Position numbers and translations under genes: made by a program
Shown here: positions 45,849-59,800 of the stretch, one piece after another
Numbering within the stretch: position 1 is the stretch's first letter
Layout: every line of letters starts with the position of its first letter
Notes under the pieces: model-generated
Told to the model about the DNA's origin: nothing
Database searches by the model: none
Seen by the model: only the letters and a program-made list of their open reading frames with translations
From: Fistulifera solaris
Lineage: Eukaryota; Bacillariophyta; Bacillariophyceae; Naviculales; Stauroneidaceae
Direction: 5' to 3'
Assembly: GCA_030295235.1 (NCBI GenBank)
Contig: AP026124.1
Coordinates: forward strand, 992,001-1,056,000
Length of the DNA stretch: 64,000 nt

Positions 45849-46773
45849 GCACGATGATACGGTTCATGTGCGGCAATGGTAGTCTGTGCGCGCTCAAGGT
45901 CTTCTACTTCGTTTGCGCAACGTCCCAGTCTACTTCAATGCATCTACTTTCGGTGCCTGGACTATCGAGAGACTGTGAACTGCTTGTAAGGCTTACCAGG
46001 TAAATAAAGAAGCAACGGAGCCCAACATTTACAACTACATAGTAAATCCATTCGCAATTCGTCACAATCAACGATTAAAATTTCGTTCCTTATTGTACAG
46101 TAAACTTATGGGTACGGGTTACGGAAGAGAAATCCACGACTGGATTTTAGTACCTGGTAACGAGAAAACGATGATTCTTTGGAGTTGCTTACAGCGTATT
46201 ATGGCTCATGACATTTGATATTTTCGTTCTAGTTGGTATCGAATTGTGTTTATTGAGCTGGTGGTATATATCGATACATTGGCAAGTCATTAAGTTGCGT
46301 TTTTCAGCCGACAAGACTCTCGAATTCGGTACTATGACCCAAAGTGCGCATTCTCTGGATTCAAGACTAGATTTCAGTCATGAGACGTGCACCAGTGCAT
46401 GTAGTTACAATAAATAATAACTGATATTCAGTCCTGGAAAACGGTAGACCCATGATTTACAGAAGAAGACTTTCTCTTGCTAGGAATGGTACGTTAATAT
46501 GTTGGGTAGTAATTATTCTATAGAAAGGAAAAAGGAGGAGACACGTTAACGTGTTCGACGGTGCGACCAAAGTGCGACATCCCGTCCGCCCCCCCTCCCG
46601 CGCATTATTTCCATGTTGACGCGTGTGCAGACAGACGTTAGATCTCCTGAGTCCTCCCGAGCCTCGTTTTTGTTTTTTCACATAATACATCTCATACGTC
46701 TGATCGCAACTTCTACTTGATATTCATAGGATACAACAACTTTCTCCGTGAGCTCTCTGATACAAGTTTCATT
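45849..46773. other. Intergenic region
   Basis: It holds the motif ATTTCAGTCATGAG at 46371-46384, a taccaggta sequence near 46000, and tagtacctggtaac near 46148. Short open frames here have no family resemblance. Confidence 0.5.
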
Positions 46774-47701
46774 ATGCGGCTTATATCACAGAATTCGCTC
46801 TTTGTCTTGCTGGCACTGAATGCTTTGATTCATTGCATCGCTTCCACCGAAGAAGCTACGATCGACCTCGACGGTATAGCCACCGAGGCCGTGTCGGATG
46901 CAATCCCTCAATCACCGGATATAACAGCAACAGATGTTGATTCCCAAGAATCCAAAGTAGAAGCTACGCAACAAGATTCAGGCGAAGAAAAGCACGAAGA
47001 GCTGCCGCTTCAGTCAGGCCCATTCATTGATCTGTTTGGGCCGGTACTCCTTTCGCTCGAAATGCTGGACGAAACACACGCCCAATTAGCACCACAATTA
47101 ACCAATGATGCTTTGAAAGGAAAAAAGGTTGTAGGTCTTTACTTCAGTGCAGATTGGTGCGGTCCGTGTCGTCAATTCACTCCAGAATTGAACTCTTTTT
47201 ACAGTAAGATGAACAAGAGGCGAGGTCGAAAAGATGAGTTTGAAATTGTATGGGTTTCAAGATGTCGTGATACAAACTCGTATGGCCAATACTTTACGCA
47301 GATGGGTGGCTGGTTGGCCTTACCACCCGAAGAAGCCATGGGGCAGCGCGGAGCGTGGTTGGGAGAGAAATTCAAAGTCAAGTCCATTCCCACTCTGGTT
47401 CTGTTAGACGACCTGGGCGTAAGTGTTTGTTGTTGAATGTGCTTTCTCGAAACGACAAAGTCAATATAAATCATCTCACTTGATTTTTTAGAATGTAATC
47501 ACACTAGATGGCCGCAACAAAATCCCACAGGACAAGGCTGGCATCGGATTTCCGTGGCGCAATCCCATTGCATCTCTTTACATGGCGTTGGTTCCTCGCA
47601 CGTTGAGATTGATGGTGAAATCACAGCTCATTGACGTGAAAGATAGGCTATTGGGTCAGATTGGGCGTATCTTACGACCAGGGAGTGCTAAAGTGGCTTA
47701 A
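46774..47701 (+). CDS. Secreted or lumenal nucleoredoxin-like thioredoxin-fold protein
   Basis: The ATG at 46774 opens a signal peptide (MRLISQNSLFVLLALNALI) followed by an acidic linker. The thioredoxin-like domain has KKVVGLYFSADWCGPCRQFT with a WCGPC active site, then FEIVWVSRCRD, GAWLGEKFKVKSIPTLVLLD (cis-proline loop). Length of the insert between strands resembles nucleoredoxin/tryparedoxin. Exon 1 ends 47418, the intron is 47419-47491 (73 bp, GTAAGT to TTTAG, phase 0), and exon 2 finishes NVITLDGRNKI to GSAKVA. It likely acts as a disulfide reductase or isomerase in the secretory pathway. Confidence 0.8.
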
Positions 47702-47770
47702 GATAGTTGCTATTTGTAATCGAAGCTTGCATCTGATGATTGTCTACAATCAAGTAATGGTATTTTAATT

Positions 47771-49059
47771 CTAACCGCTATCACCATCGTTTAAAATACC
47801 AAGTCGCTCATAAATTTCTCCAATCATTTTGTACTGATCCAAGATCTCCAGCAAATCCCTTTTGCGTTCCTCATGGTCGCCATCCAGAAAAAGCGGATCT
47901 CCTCGAGCTGGTAAGACGACTTTGAAACGGTCCGCGTAATTTTGTACGAGGGACACTGCAGACTCCATTTGACGACCGATGCCACCTTTGTTGGTAGATA
48001 TGTACCCTCTACAATCCAAAGCAGGACCTGCTCCCCCAATGCCCATATTTTCTTCGATGCGTGTGTCTTCCACGGGGATGGTGTAACCGGCGAAGCATAG
48101 TTTCTGTGATGGAAATAGATACGACATCGAACCAAAACTGTGCCCAGGAGTATACAAAGCGACGATATCCATGGCATCTTCCTTCAATCGAATGTTTTCC
48201 GGAGAAAGCGACTCATTTTCGTTCATTTCTGCTTCTTCATCCGCTTCCGTTTGTCCACTGAGGATGCTCTCCGCGAGATCGTCATCCCACTCCTCCACCG
48301 TCAGTGGTCGGCCCAATTCAACAAAACTGGCATTGAAAAAAGCTTCAACTTCTATTGTATCTTTTAATCCAAAGGGTCCGTATCCGTCAAGAATCTGTGT
48401 TACAAACCGCCGGCATTCACGTGGAATATCAAGTCGATACGCTACAACCTCCAGATCTGGTAGTGCCTCTTTCCAAAGCTTCAAAACGGACCGTCTTGCT
48501 GAATATATTGCAGGTGCACTATCATAGTGGATAGCATCACGATTCGTAATCAGCGCCAGAGCTAAAGTCGACTTTTTTCCCAAAAAGCTTTGTATTTGAC
48601 CCAGCAGTTGAGGAGAGTAGGGAGGAATGTCAATCATAGCATATCTCGCCTCGTACACACTTTTATCACCTTCGTCTTCCTTGGTCTTCCGTAAAGGGGA
48701 TAACGGAACTAAGTATCTGACAGGCTCAAAGGAGCCAGTGTGGACGGCAGTCGTCACCAATTGAGCAACCCCGTCAAGCCCTTGATCGGCACTACTTCCG
48801 TGACAAAACGATCTTTCGCCGAGTTTTCTATTTCATCGCTAACTGACACGCCTGTATTCGGTATATGAAAGTCACCTCTCTGTTCTGTTTCCTCGGTGTT
48901 GCTGGGTTCGCCAAAAGGCCATGTGACTTGATCGTTGGCGGCCAACTCACAAAACGTTAGCCGAGTTGGACCTTTTCTTGAGGAGATTGTGAATGAGAAG
49001 GCAATATCGATCCACTGTACAACAAATAGAAAGTGAATTGAGGCTGCTCTTACGTGCAT
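47771..49059 (-). CDS. Metallo-beta-lactamase-fold protein with degenerate metal site and plastid-type presequence
   Basis: The fold is suggested by PVRYLVPLS, YAMIDIPPYSPQLLGQIQSF, ALITNRDAIHYD, DIVALYTPGHSFGSMSYLF, and VVLPARGDP. The canonical HxHxDH is replaced by NRDAIHYD, although TPGHS is retained, so metal binding may be weak or lost. The N-terminal frame starts MHVRAASIHFLFVVQW then IAFSFTISSRKG, a signal peptide followed by a plausible plastid motif. The frame breaks in the C4 run 48769-48772 (one missing base), where repaired text reads GLTGVAQLVTTAVHTG. The 49059-48754 and 48760-47771 frames are thus one gene. Confidence 0.68.
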
Positions 49060-49652
49060 GGTAGTAGTAATAGGGATTATTTTCTCGTAAATGTAAATAG
49101 AACCTGCTCGACCTTATTACCATAACGGGTTGGTGCTGGTATTTTATTGTTCTTTATATTATTTTCATTTTCATCGCTTCTTTATTTTTTTTTTGTTTTT
49201 GCGATGGTGGGAGAAAAGCCAGGAGAAAATGGGTGACGGTCGACGTACGATCATGGATACCTTCACTATTACGTAGTATATTATTATGGCATACGTAGTA
49301 CCACACTCTCAGATTTTCTGGAAACGACAATATATCATAATATCACACTCCCAGATTCTGGGCAAGTAAAAACTCAACACGCCCAGATTTTCTGGAGAAG
49401 TGAAAATACCACTCGCCCAGATGTTCTGGGGACGTCAAAATACCAAACGCCCAGATTTTTCTTCGAGACCTTACAGAGTATGTACCGGTACGGTACCGTA
49501 CCGGGGGTATAAGAAACTCAGTTCAATCAAACTTTGTCAAGATCCTCCTTCGCTTCATTTTGAAAAGACGACGAAGGCTTGGCCAATAATAAATCAAAAG
49601 TAGGCTTTAAGCCACGTGCATTTCGAGCAAAAGCAACATATTCGTTCATACG
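49060..49652. other. Intergenic region containing a second dyad repeat array
   Basis: Outside the array (49302-49465) there is a T-rich stretch (about 49175-49200), alternating tacgtagta near 49270-49300, and ggtaccgtaccggg at about 49492. No gene is seen. Confidence 0.6.
49302..49465. repeat. Short tandem array with CCCAGAttttCTGG dyads
   Basis: Units starting near 49309, 49350, 49382, 49416 and 49450 carry cccagattctggg, cgcccagattttctggag, cgcccagatgttctgggg and cgcccagattttt, then a tail of the type gtgaaaataccac. The inner period is about 32-34 bp. The core is related to the CCAGAAATTCTGG dyad of the 27 kb array although the spacers differ. Confidence 0.82.
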
Positions 49653-52600
49653 TCATTCGACCATAGGCGTCAACTCGCTGTCAGCCTTCTCTGACGAGAT
49701 CAAATCAAACTTCCTTTTGCTACCATTTTGATGCTCGGTTACGGTACAGCCGGGCAAGTCTCTATCCTGGGAAAAGTTTTTGACGAGGTCCGACTTTGTA
49801 TCGATCACACTCCATCGCAAGCCGTCAACACTTTCATAGCCGACAAGGAAATGCTTACAAAAGTCTTCCTTAGTCATCGCAAAGTCGAAGTTTGATTCCT
49901 GCGCAGATAGTGTCCGCAACCAGTCGCGATAAGCGGCTTCAACTGTTCGAAAGCCGATGAGCACTTGTTTTGAATTGATATCCTCTTTAATTACCGCAAG
50001 ATCTGGAAGAAGGAAGAGGTCGCTGCCGTGACGCCTTACAGTAGATGGATCTGTTAACCCGAAGTTATCGATCACCAAGCTAATTTTCCTCCAGGTATTT
50101 CCGTCGAAACTCACATAATCGTCAACAGAGCTCAATGCATCTTCCAGTTCTGCAACGGTGAAGCCACGACAATTCACATACATGAAAGCTCGCTCGACCG
50201 AGTCGAAGAAATAACTATGCTCGTCAAGGCATACTTCGATGAAAGCTTTAACATTGTCAGCTTTTAACGTCTCTCTTTCAACAAGATCATCTTCTTTCTT
50301 GTCTTCTTTCTTCTCTCCGCATTTATGAGCCTCCGAAGAGCAATCTACATTCTTATCTTCCTCCTTTTCATTGCCTGCGTCAGATGCCGCATGCTGTGCC
50401 AAAGAATCGAAGGACACAAGCCCCTTCTGCAAGTCATCGAGGAACACCCACCGATAGCCGAAAATAAGAATTTTAGGATTTTCCGATGCCATGAGAATTA
50501 GCCGACGGATCTTCAGTGAGTTATCGATATCGAATCTGTCCCACTCACACGGATAGTTCAGATGCAAAAACAAGTTCATAACAGCAGCTATTGTCTGCAT
50601 CGTAGCATACAGTTTGATCACCCGTCCTGTATCAGGATCAAGCACGGCGATTGGACGGCCTTTCGTACCCGCGGAGGTAGCAACAATCTTATGTCGTACA
50701 GGAGGTCTCGTCGAGAAAGCGGTCGGGGCCGAGGTTTGTCGCTCCTGCTCTAGCATCATCTCGTAACGCGACAATTCTTCTTTGGCTTTCCGAGACAGAA
50801 GATGATCGAAACTTTTTGAGCGAATACTAGTAGCACGCCTTTTCTGTACCTGCGCCATACGATACACTGCACTACCCTCGCGATTGAAAATGAAACAATT
50901 ATGCCAAACAAGCTCTAGGTCCTTCAGGATTGCTATGAGAGCGTTTTCGATTGGCGTCGCTGAAGATTTGACGCGATCAAAGTAGATTCCATCGACGATA
51001 GCAGCTGCTATTGTTCCAAGATCCATGGGATTTTTTACAATGGTGAGATAGCTTGGAAACTGGACCACGTCTACTGGATCGCGAAAGACTTTTCCAAAAT
51101 CATAGTCCATCAAAGTCACGAGCATTGCATATATAATGCTGAAAGTGGAAATTGGTATTGACGGATCAACTCCTTTCGATTCGCATTTGTCGAACGCTTT
51201 CATAATCTGCTCCGAATATTTGGAACCATCCATAACATCTTCTACCATTCCAGTTTTCTCGCTTCTGCACGAAGGGCATTCCCAAAGGTCGCTTGTCTCA
51301 ATCGAATCGTCTGCTATGCAAGCACGATGGAATGCTCGGGGGCAAAAGTCACAACACAAAAGGTTCCCAACGGCCATGCAGACGTTGCAGTAATCCACAC
51401 TTCCATCTTCGACGACTGTTTCGCTTCCATGAACCGAATCGTCCAATATAGCTGCTTTGCTCTGTGTGACGTCGGTGTCCTGGCTCACAAATGAACCCTC
51501 TTTTGTATATACAGTTGCGTATATCACGTCTGATCCTGGATCAATGTCAACACCCTTGAAGACTTCCCTTGGAAAATCTGCAGGTGGAACTTTAGGTACC
51601 GAAGGACGCTCGGCAAGAGCGACTCGCCTTTTCCCTCTCCGCTTGTCCGTTTTCGCAACCAACGTTCGTCTTCGATCTAAAATGTCGTCAAAGCTTACGT
51701 CATCAATTGCCACTGCCTGTTTGTCGTGTTCAAAGCGAAACTGACGGCACAATGTATGGAGTATACTGGAACATGACTTGCAATCGCAACGCAACGTGCA
51801 GATGGGACAGTATTGAATTGTGGAGGAAGTGTCTGTAGCGGATGGAAAGAAAGCTTTTAAATGGTCAAAACACACTGCATGATTGCCAATGGAACAGGGT
51901 AAGCGACATTCCATCTCCTTGTCGCAAAGATGACAGGAACTGGCCTCAGCCACCATCGCAACGTCTGTACTAGTATTGCTATTCTGAGCAACCTCCGAGT
52001 CCGTCTTAGCCTCATCTTCCAATGCTGCTAGAAGTCTTCGCTGGATCTCTTCAACACATGTGGAATCCTCTATGTCACCGTCGATATCGGAGAAAGACTC
52101 TCGTTTGCGCTTTCCTGGTGGTCTTCCACGATTGACAATCTTTTCTGGTTGAGGGGCTCGTATTATGCCGCATGGTTTGCGCCCTCGGGGCTTTTGCGTT
52201 GAATACCATGCTCCGCCACGTTTTTCTCCGGTGACTTCGCCATATAAACAGGGCACATAAGACTGAGGTTTCTCTTGAAAGAATTCACTTTGAAGAGAAA
52301 CCGGAGGCGAATAAGAGCAATTGTCCTGAACGAAGGCTCGCAATTGACTTTGTATCGACTCCGAAAGCTTGTGCATTTCCTTGAACGACAGACCGAATTT
52401 CTGGGCCACTTCTGTCGCGAATCGTAGAGGAGTCGATGTACTGTCATCACCAAGATCCCATGTAATAATTTCTTTGTAGACGGCATCTTTTCCAGACCCG
52501 CCAAGCGGAAACTCTACTACCACGTTCGCTTTCAACTTTGGCTCGGTCAAATTGTTATTAGTGTCGGTGGGTTCGACATCACACAAAAGTGCGCCTGTGC

Positions 52601-53185
52601 TTTCGTCACGAAGCTCATCCCCCAGTCGCCCCCTATGATACATGTAGGTATCCAAGATTTTTCCGTCGTCAGATAAGCCTGAAAATGTGACATTATTCCC
52701 CTTTTCGTCGTAATGTCCTTTTGCCTCAGTTATATTTTCAGTTAGATGGGTCGTGCAAGTAGATTGCTTTTCTACTTTCCCCTCTTGATCATTGGCAACT
52801 GCACCCAGAGAAACACGTTCGCTTTCTAACGATCGGACATCACTGTCAGGATCAATGGATGACGATCTAGATATACTTGAGAACTGTCGTCGTCTCTTTC
52901 TCCCCCGTCGGCCCAGAGATGTCCTTGCATTGTTTCTCCTTGCTCTCTGAAAAGAAATAAACAAAGCGAAAGGTGAGAGAAGTGATTGGCTGTAAGTAAA
53001 AACAGCGCAGTGGATTAACATACCTGATGTGGAGGTAAGAGATCTGCGATTTCGCCGCCCGCAGTCCAGCCAAACTTCGAAGGATCCAAAAGAGCACGGT
53101 TAAAAGAAGATTCAACGCACTTTTCTCCACGACGGGCGCTAAAGGAAATTTTCGGCTTCTCAACAAGGTTCGTTAGAGAGCTCAT
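49653..53185 (-). CDS. PHD finger-bromodomain chromatin protein with N-terminal Cys-rich zinc domain
   Basis: Exon 1 (53185-53024) joins exon 2 (52946-49653) across a 77 bp intron (53023-52947, GTATGT to TTCAG, phase 0), giving about 1151 residues. A nuclear basic stretch (RRGRKRRRQF) is followed by a Cys-rich domain (CHLCDKEMECRLPCS, then YCPICTLRCDCKSC) of zf-4CXXC type. A PHD finger follows (YCNVCMAVGNLLCCDFCPRAFHRAC), then a bromodomain (YDFGKVFRDPVDVVQFPSYL, IVKNPMDLGTI, WHNCFIFNREGS). PHD plus bromodomain read methylated and acetylated histones. The C-terminal 450 residues are unrecognised. The gene is uninterrupted over 3.3 kb. Confidence 0.87.
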
Positions 53186-53827
53186 GCTTGTGGTGGCATT
53201 GGATACAATCAAACAGCAAAGTCTTTTCTTTTAAGGATAAATTATTCCTTCATTTGGGAGGCCGCAGGTGGCTTATTCATGGTCGCAAAGTTTGGAGCGG
53301 CAAGTTGAGCGGCGAGAAGAAACAGGCGCTTCCTACTTTAAGACCGACACAAACCGATGAAGATTTTTCAGAAGGCTAAACAAGAAAAGCCGGTACGACA
53401 GCTGAAATCTTTGCTGCCGCACTGGCTGATTGAGTCACGTAGAAACTGGTCACGGATGACAAGGATGACGTTACCTTGGTCAACCTTGTCATTGTCATGG
53501 CCATCACGACTTTAATTTATACGGAGTACATCAAACTTTTTCATCTGCACCTTGTTGAAAGGATTGATACTTTCATAAAGGATATCCGTGAAAGTCAATT
53601 TTAAAATCAATCGAACGAAGTGAAACATGTGGGTTTTATCGATTTTTGAAACGAGCCTCATGTTCGCGGTTCGCGTTCTCGCCTCCCAAACCCAAGGAAT
53701 TTAGAATTCAAAACCCTTAATATTTCATTTTACCGGCCTGGCTTGAGGTTGAGGCTTAAGCATTCATCTGACTATATATCTAGCTAAGTAGGTGCTCGAA
53801 GAAAGGCACATCTAAGATAAACCATGT
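53186..53827. other. Intergenic region
   Basis: It is the promoter region of the PHD-bromodomain gene and the 3' flank of the large helical gene. No coding or repeat feature is visible. Confidence 0.5.
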
Positions 53828-56800
53828 TTATTTATTTAACTTTTCTATCAGCTGTCGAAGGCGGTCGCTAGGAACCCATTTCTGCGCAGAAGCATTCTCT
53901 GGTGATGTTCGTTTTGCCGCATTGTAAACGTTGTGAACCACTCGGTCTGGATGCAAATTGGGAAATAGTTGCTTCTCAATTTCCTTTATTTCACGCGATG
54001 CATGCACCAGAGTCTCGGAAGAACTGATGTTTCCCCATGGAAGCCATCCACAGCCAGCATCTTTTTTCAGCTGAACTCGCAACCGTTCGGTGTCGCACCC
54101 CTCCGCTTGCCCAAGGACGACCTTGCCGACAATTTCAAACCACTGCAGCGCTTTTTTTGATGTACTTTGATGCCACAATGGTTCTCAAAGCTTCTGCATC
54201 AGATCGGAGACTTGATGCAGGGCAGGATTCCATGAGAGTCACGTCGTCGTTCTTCATAGTACGAAGCCTACATATGTTATGCAAGCAGTAATAAATCGAT
54301 ACAACAACATCCTCGTCAACAACTGGCTCGACAAAGCATTCATTCAATAAGAGAGGTAAGACACGAATAATCGGGCAAAGAACTTCCCAGTTTATAGCCT
54401 CTTGGCCAGCTTCTTTGCGTTCGCGCCTGAGAATAGAACTGATAAGAAACAAGGCACCTTGTCGGCTTTCTTTCTTATTACGTTTTGCGATGACCACAAG
54501 CGTTTCTATAGCGTAATGCTTGAGATTAGCAAATTCTCCTTCCAACTTCGGGTCGATTGGATAATTGTTGAGCAAGCTTTCCCAGTAGCAGCCAAGATGG
54601 TGAGACATCTTGGATCCAATATGCATTGAAGACGAAAGTAGCGTAGCTTTGAAAAACAATCGACAAATGCCCTTCGACGTGGCTTTTGAATCCTTCACAG
54701 CAAATGACAGAATTACGTCTACCACCTCCATGGTACGGCCTTCGAAAACGAACATGGGCATTAGTAATTCTCTCGAGTAGTTGATAAGATTGCCAGAAAG
54801 AATCTTATGATACTCTCCAATAGCATCAATGTCATTGCACTTGGGAAAACTTAGAGATGGAGTCCCTAAGAACTTCGAAATACTAGTGTAGGTTTTCTCA
54901 ATACATGTGTAAACGACCCTTGTTTCGCTGCCAAGTATTGGCAAAATGAAATCCGTGCAAAGTATAGTCCATACCTCTCGAAAGAAGACACTTGGAACAT
55001 GGCTTCCCTCTCTAGAAATCCACCCAAGAATGGATGCAAAAACTCGGACTGACAGCGAAACAGTTCCGTGAGCCTGAATTTTGCGTGAGACAGTTCTGGG
55101 CTGGCACGAGACGCGACTTCTTCTACCCGGACAAGATGCAGTATTCGTAGCAGCCCCTCGCAACTGCGTGCAATGATTTCGGCGCACAAAACAGTGAAGT
55201 TTCTGCTCTCTTGATTTTCCATCTGCCGATAAGTAGTAATGATACCACGTATGCACTGAAATCGGCAAAGATACTCTTCTCAAGCGAGGATGGCAATTCA
55301 ACGACAGTCTGGTCACCATGGTCCCATTCCGCATTCAAAAGAATTGCCCCGATCTGATTGCAAAGAGAAGCACTCTCATCACTTGATTCTACCAATGATT
55401 TCCCCAGCTCACGACAAAACGCCCAGACAGATAAAGCTCTTCTTGACGCTGAGTTACCGCTACTAAACTTGAGAAGCTCGTCGACTACTTTCCGTTTAAG
55501 AGCGTCATTTCCATCGTCAGGGAGCCGGTCAAAGTTGCAGGATGGCACATTTTGTAGATAACTGATATCCAGTAGCGTATCTATCAAAACAGCAATCATG
55601 AGAGACGCAGAGGACCTGATTAAGGATCGTGTTCTTGATGATGAAACAGCGTGGCATAAGCTGCGGCAGCAGTTCAGAAGGACTTTCCTCCGAAATTCCT
55701 CATCATCTGCATTACTCGAAACTTGGAGTTGCACAAGCTCAGCCAGCGAGGGAAAGGGCACATTATGTTCCGAAACCAGAATAGAAATAAGTGTCATAAT
55801 AATGGGTTTGACGCTTCGAGAAACAAGCACTCTCCCTTGGGCACTAGTCCGCGACGCACGATCGTCTGAAGTGGAAATTTGGTATCGAAGCGAAGGTAAT
55901 GCAGACCGCAAGCTCTCCGACAGAGCAAAAAGAAGCTGCTGTAAGCTTCGGTAAATCCCGTTGGACCCCTTTCCTCCTGAGGAGCATCCTTCCACAGAAT
56001 CCATTATGCCTAACAATTCCTCATCATTCAGGTCTCCCCATATTTCGTCATCCATCTGGTTTTGAGGTCGAGAAGCCTCTTCTAAGTTTACGGATGATAC
56101 ACTAGTTAGTGACAAAAAGGTTCCGTGCTCTCAGGTTCCGTTTTACGAAATGTAAGGGACATTCGTAATAACGAAAGAACAGAGACCAAGCATTGTCCTT
56201 CTGCAATCCCACAAAAAGACGCCCTTAAAAGAAAGTCGACGGTTTTGATGCTTGCACGTACACATCCACCGACCAGCACGTCGGCAAAAGAAGCGATAGA
56301 TCGACTGCCACCTGCTTCGGTTAAGAGGCTGACGATACTCTTCGCCATGTCTGCTATAGAATATGTAACTTCACAGCATCCCAGGCTTGAAGAAACTTCA
56401 AGACATCTCAGTATGCCAGCTACGATGTAGCATATAGCTTCTTGATTTCCCCCGTGGTCAGGCACCTTAAGTGCTGTCGCTGTATTTCCCTTCGAAGGAA
56501 TAATCGCCAGAGTCCACGTCAGAAGGAAATAAAGCACCCTTGCCATAACATAGGGTCGAAGAATGTCGTAAGACGTAGACATAGATTTCTCGAACGGTTC
56601 ATCGAGGGTTCCCAATTCTTCTCCGAGGATCTCCCAAGATTTGTCAACAAGTCGTATCATTGACATCTCCACTTGATTCGTCCGTTGTGCAGCGGAAGTA
56701 GTTAGCTCTGTCACGATTAATAAATAAACAGCGCATTCTTGCAAAAAAAGAGATTTTCTAGATTGCGGAAGCCCTCCTTTGCACGTCAGGTTGGAGTCCT

Positions 56801-59800
56801 CTGAAAATGCATCTTGAAAAGTGTCGCGACTTTTCTGATCATCACAATTTTCGGAAAGTGGCTTTTGCTCTCTTTTGAAAATAAATAGCAAGCTTCCGAA
56901 ATTCTCGATCGCAATCATGTAACCTTGCATTGCTTTCACATTGAGCACTCTCCATCCAAGAAATTTGTAGCTTGAGGCTTGTACGCAACAAAACCGAAGA
57001 TGGCCCAGCGGAACACGTCGAAGATTCAGTGTGCCTTGTTGCCGCAAGTAAGTGCTCCAAAAAGTCAGTGTATTCAATTGCCAAAGAAGTCGAGAAACTA
57101 GCAGAGGGTAAACCGCTCCACGATTCCAGCGATGAGAGTTCTCGTTTCAGCGCGTTCTTGGCATCTTTCTTAATAGGTATTTGAGCTTCACGAAGTGCCT
57201 CATTGTGCCATAATGCATCGGCGTGGAGAAGTAAAGTTTTCCTGATAATATCCAAAACGATAGAATCTTTTCTTGGCAACGGTCTCAACGCACCCGAGGA
57301 TATAATCGAGGAGAACGTGTTAACGTCCATTTCCACGGCTTGCAAGTGCCGTTCTGATGGTACGCCCGATGTTTTTGAATCACGAAGTACTCCGTTTGAA
57401 AAAATATCATGGATGAACTTCCATCGTCCGCGGCTTCCCTTCTCTGGTAACACGGTAGGTCTCGCTGTCACCAAGTACACAAATACGCGCCACAAAGTCT
57501 CTACTTCATTTCGTGGTATGCAAGGATCTCTGCCGATTTCCTGATATCGGCTTTTTTCAACAGGTTCGATGTATATTGCTCGTTCAAGGTAGAGCTTCCA
57601 TGATGCAGGGTCGATGGAGGACACAAACAAGGCGCGCCGAGAGGAAACAAGGCGCCACAACTGTTTCCCAAGCTTCGTTTCTATAAGACAACATGCGTTC
57701 TCAACTAAAGCGTGTTGCTCCCCCAAAGCATCACGAAGAGGTGAGAGAAATTGAAGGATTTGTTTCCGGTTCGAGACTTGCAGGGCCCAAGCATCAGGAT
57801 GTAACAGAGCGTACACAGCATCAAGCAACTGAAGAAAGAGAGACTCGACGAACTTTGAATCTGATTTTCCAAAGAGCTCATAAGCTATGCCATGTTGAGC
57901 TGTAAGACTGTAATGAAGATTCTTCTTCAAAAGACCCAGAATAAAGACATACAGTGCGACGTATGAACTCAGTTGAGAACTTTGTTGTGACACTAGTTCT
58001 TGAAGCGTCACGGAACCCTTGCTCTTCATCAAGCTAATGGCGCAATTGAAAAGTGGCGGAGAGTACTCTGGTCGGCTAGATATAGAAGAGACGAAAAGCA
58101 GCTCCTTAAAAAGAGAACGACATGCTGGATTTGGGAAAACTTTTTTCAAGTCATCGCAGACGTCAGTAAGCGCTCGTGAGCATTCAACAGATGATTCGAA
58201 ATGGTCCAAGCTTATGTCGTTTTCGGCAGCATTCTGTCTATGCAGTCCTTGCAGTAGGTACTGCGACAAGAATTCGTTATCCATCTGGGGCATGGATGCG
58301 CAATCATCAGTGTTGTGGTCCCTCCGGATCCTCTGATCTTGGTCTAGATTTTCATAAGAGGCAAAGAGGCGCTGTCTGCCAGGCGTTTCTTTCTTCGAAC
58401 CGACGGACGGCTTTCTCTAGATGTCCGGAAAGGCTTAGACTTTCTTTCTTCACTATCAAAGTCAATCATGTTTTCCGTTTCATTGGCATTCTCTGACGAA
58501 AGATATCGCTCCAATCGTTCCACCGCAATATCAGACTGCCGGCGAGAAGCAAAGCCGCTGCTCGCTTCTGTTTTGTATGATCCCTTTCTTCCATTCGACG
58601 ATGATTTGCTGGTACCAAGGTGCAAAAAACCTGAGTTGTTTTGGTTTTCTTTCCCATCATGGCGCACCTCAGCGACCTTTTTATAGCCAATCCTTGGGTC
58701 TTTCTCCGAGGGTAAGCCTTAGGTAATTTTATTCCAGTATCTTTTCGTGAAGCTCTATTTTTCGACTTGAGTGAACTTCTTTCTATACGCTTCTTCCTTG
58801 CATGTGGATGTAGATCTATCGATGAAGTACTGCTCTGATAAGAAAGATGCCTGTCGACACTTTCCTGGTTCAGAGCTCTTTCGGGGGATTCTGTCGGCTC
58901 AGCCCATCCATCATCGCTGTCCACATCCTCATCACCATCGCACTCGGCGTCATCTAATGACCTCAACAAAACTCGCAATTGTTTCATAACATCATTTATT
59001 TCTTTCTGTAGTTGGCCGTAACGAAGCTCGCGGCTTTCGAGCAGAAGATCAGGCTTGCCCTTCATTCTCTTCAAAGCACGATCACATTGATCAATACCAT
59101 TCCGGATGAGATCGCCCATGAATTCATCGTATAGCTTCAAACTAGAGCATGCAATTAAGTCACTACCGGACGTCATGCAACAAGTCTAAACACCACTTAC
59201 CATGTTTCATGAAGAACAAGTATTGATTCGGTAGTCTTGCTGTCCCTTTCGAACTGTCTCACTAACTCCCTAACTTTTTCTTCAGCCCGTGGTAATATGT
59301 TCTCAAGAGAGTCCACCAGTGTCGTAAAAAGGGACCCAATTCCGTTAATTCAAGTGTTGCCGTTCGGTCGACCGTATCGTTAGGCATACAATTTGCATCG
59401 CCTTCGGGTTGTATAAAATCTTGTAGCGTCGAATCAAGCACCTCATCATCGTCGCTTTCAAAGTTTGCAACACCTGGTTCGGCTTCACTACTAAACTCAA
59501 CATCAAACAGAACTGGATCCAAATCACTCTGCTGGGTTCTCTCCAGCGAAAAGTCCGGCGACCCAGGGGGCGACACAGATTTGGCAAATTTGGAAGGGGA
59601 TGCCTCGGGAAAAACAATCCGTTCAACTTCAGATTCACTGGTAGAGTCCTCCACAACCAGGCGATACTTTGTACGCTGCTGTCGACGAGCTTTGTCATGC
59701 CGCCTTTGATTCGTTCGCATTGGCGACAGTTGAGAGAGCAGTTCTTGTCGAACAAGCTGGCGCAAAGGAATATTGTCAATGTCGCTACCGCTTTCTTCCG

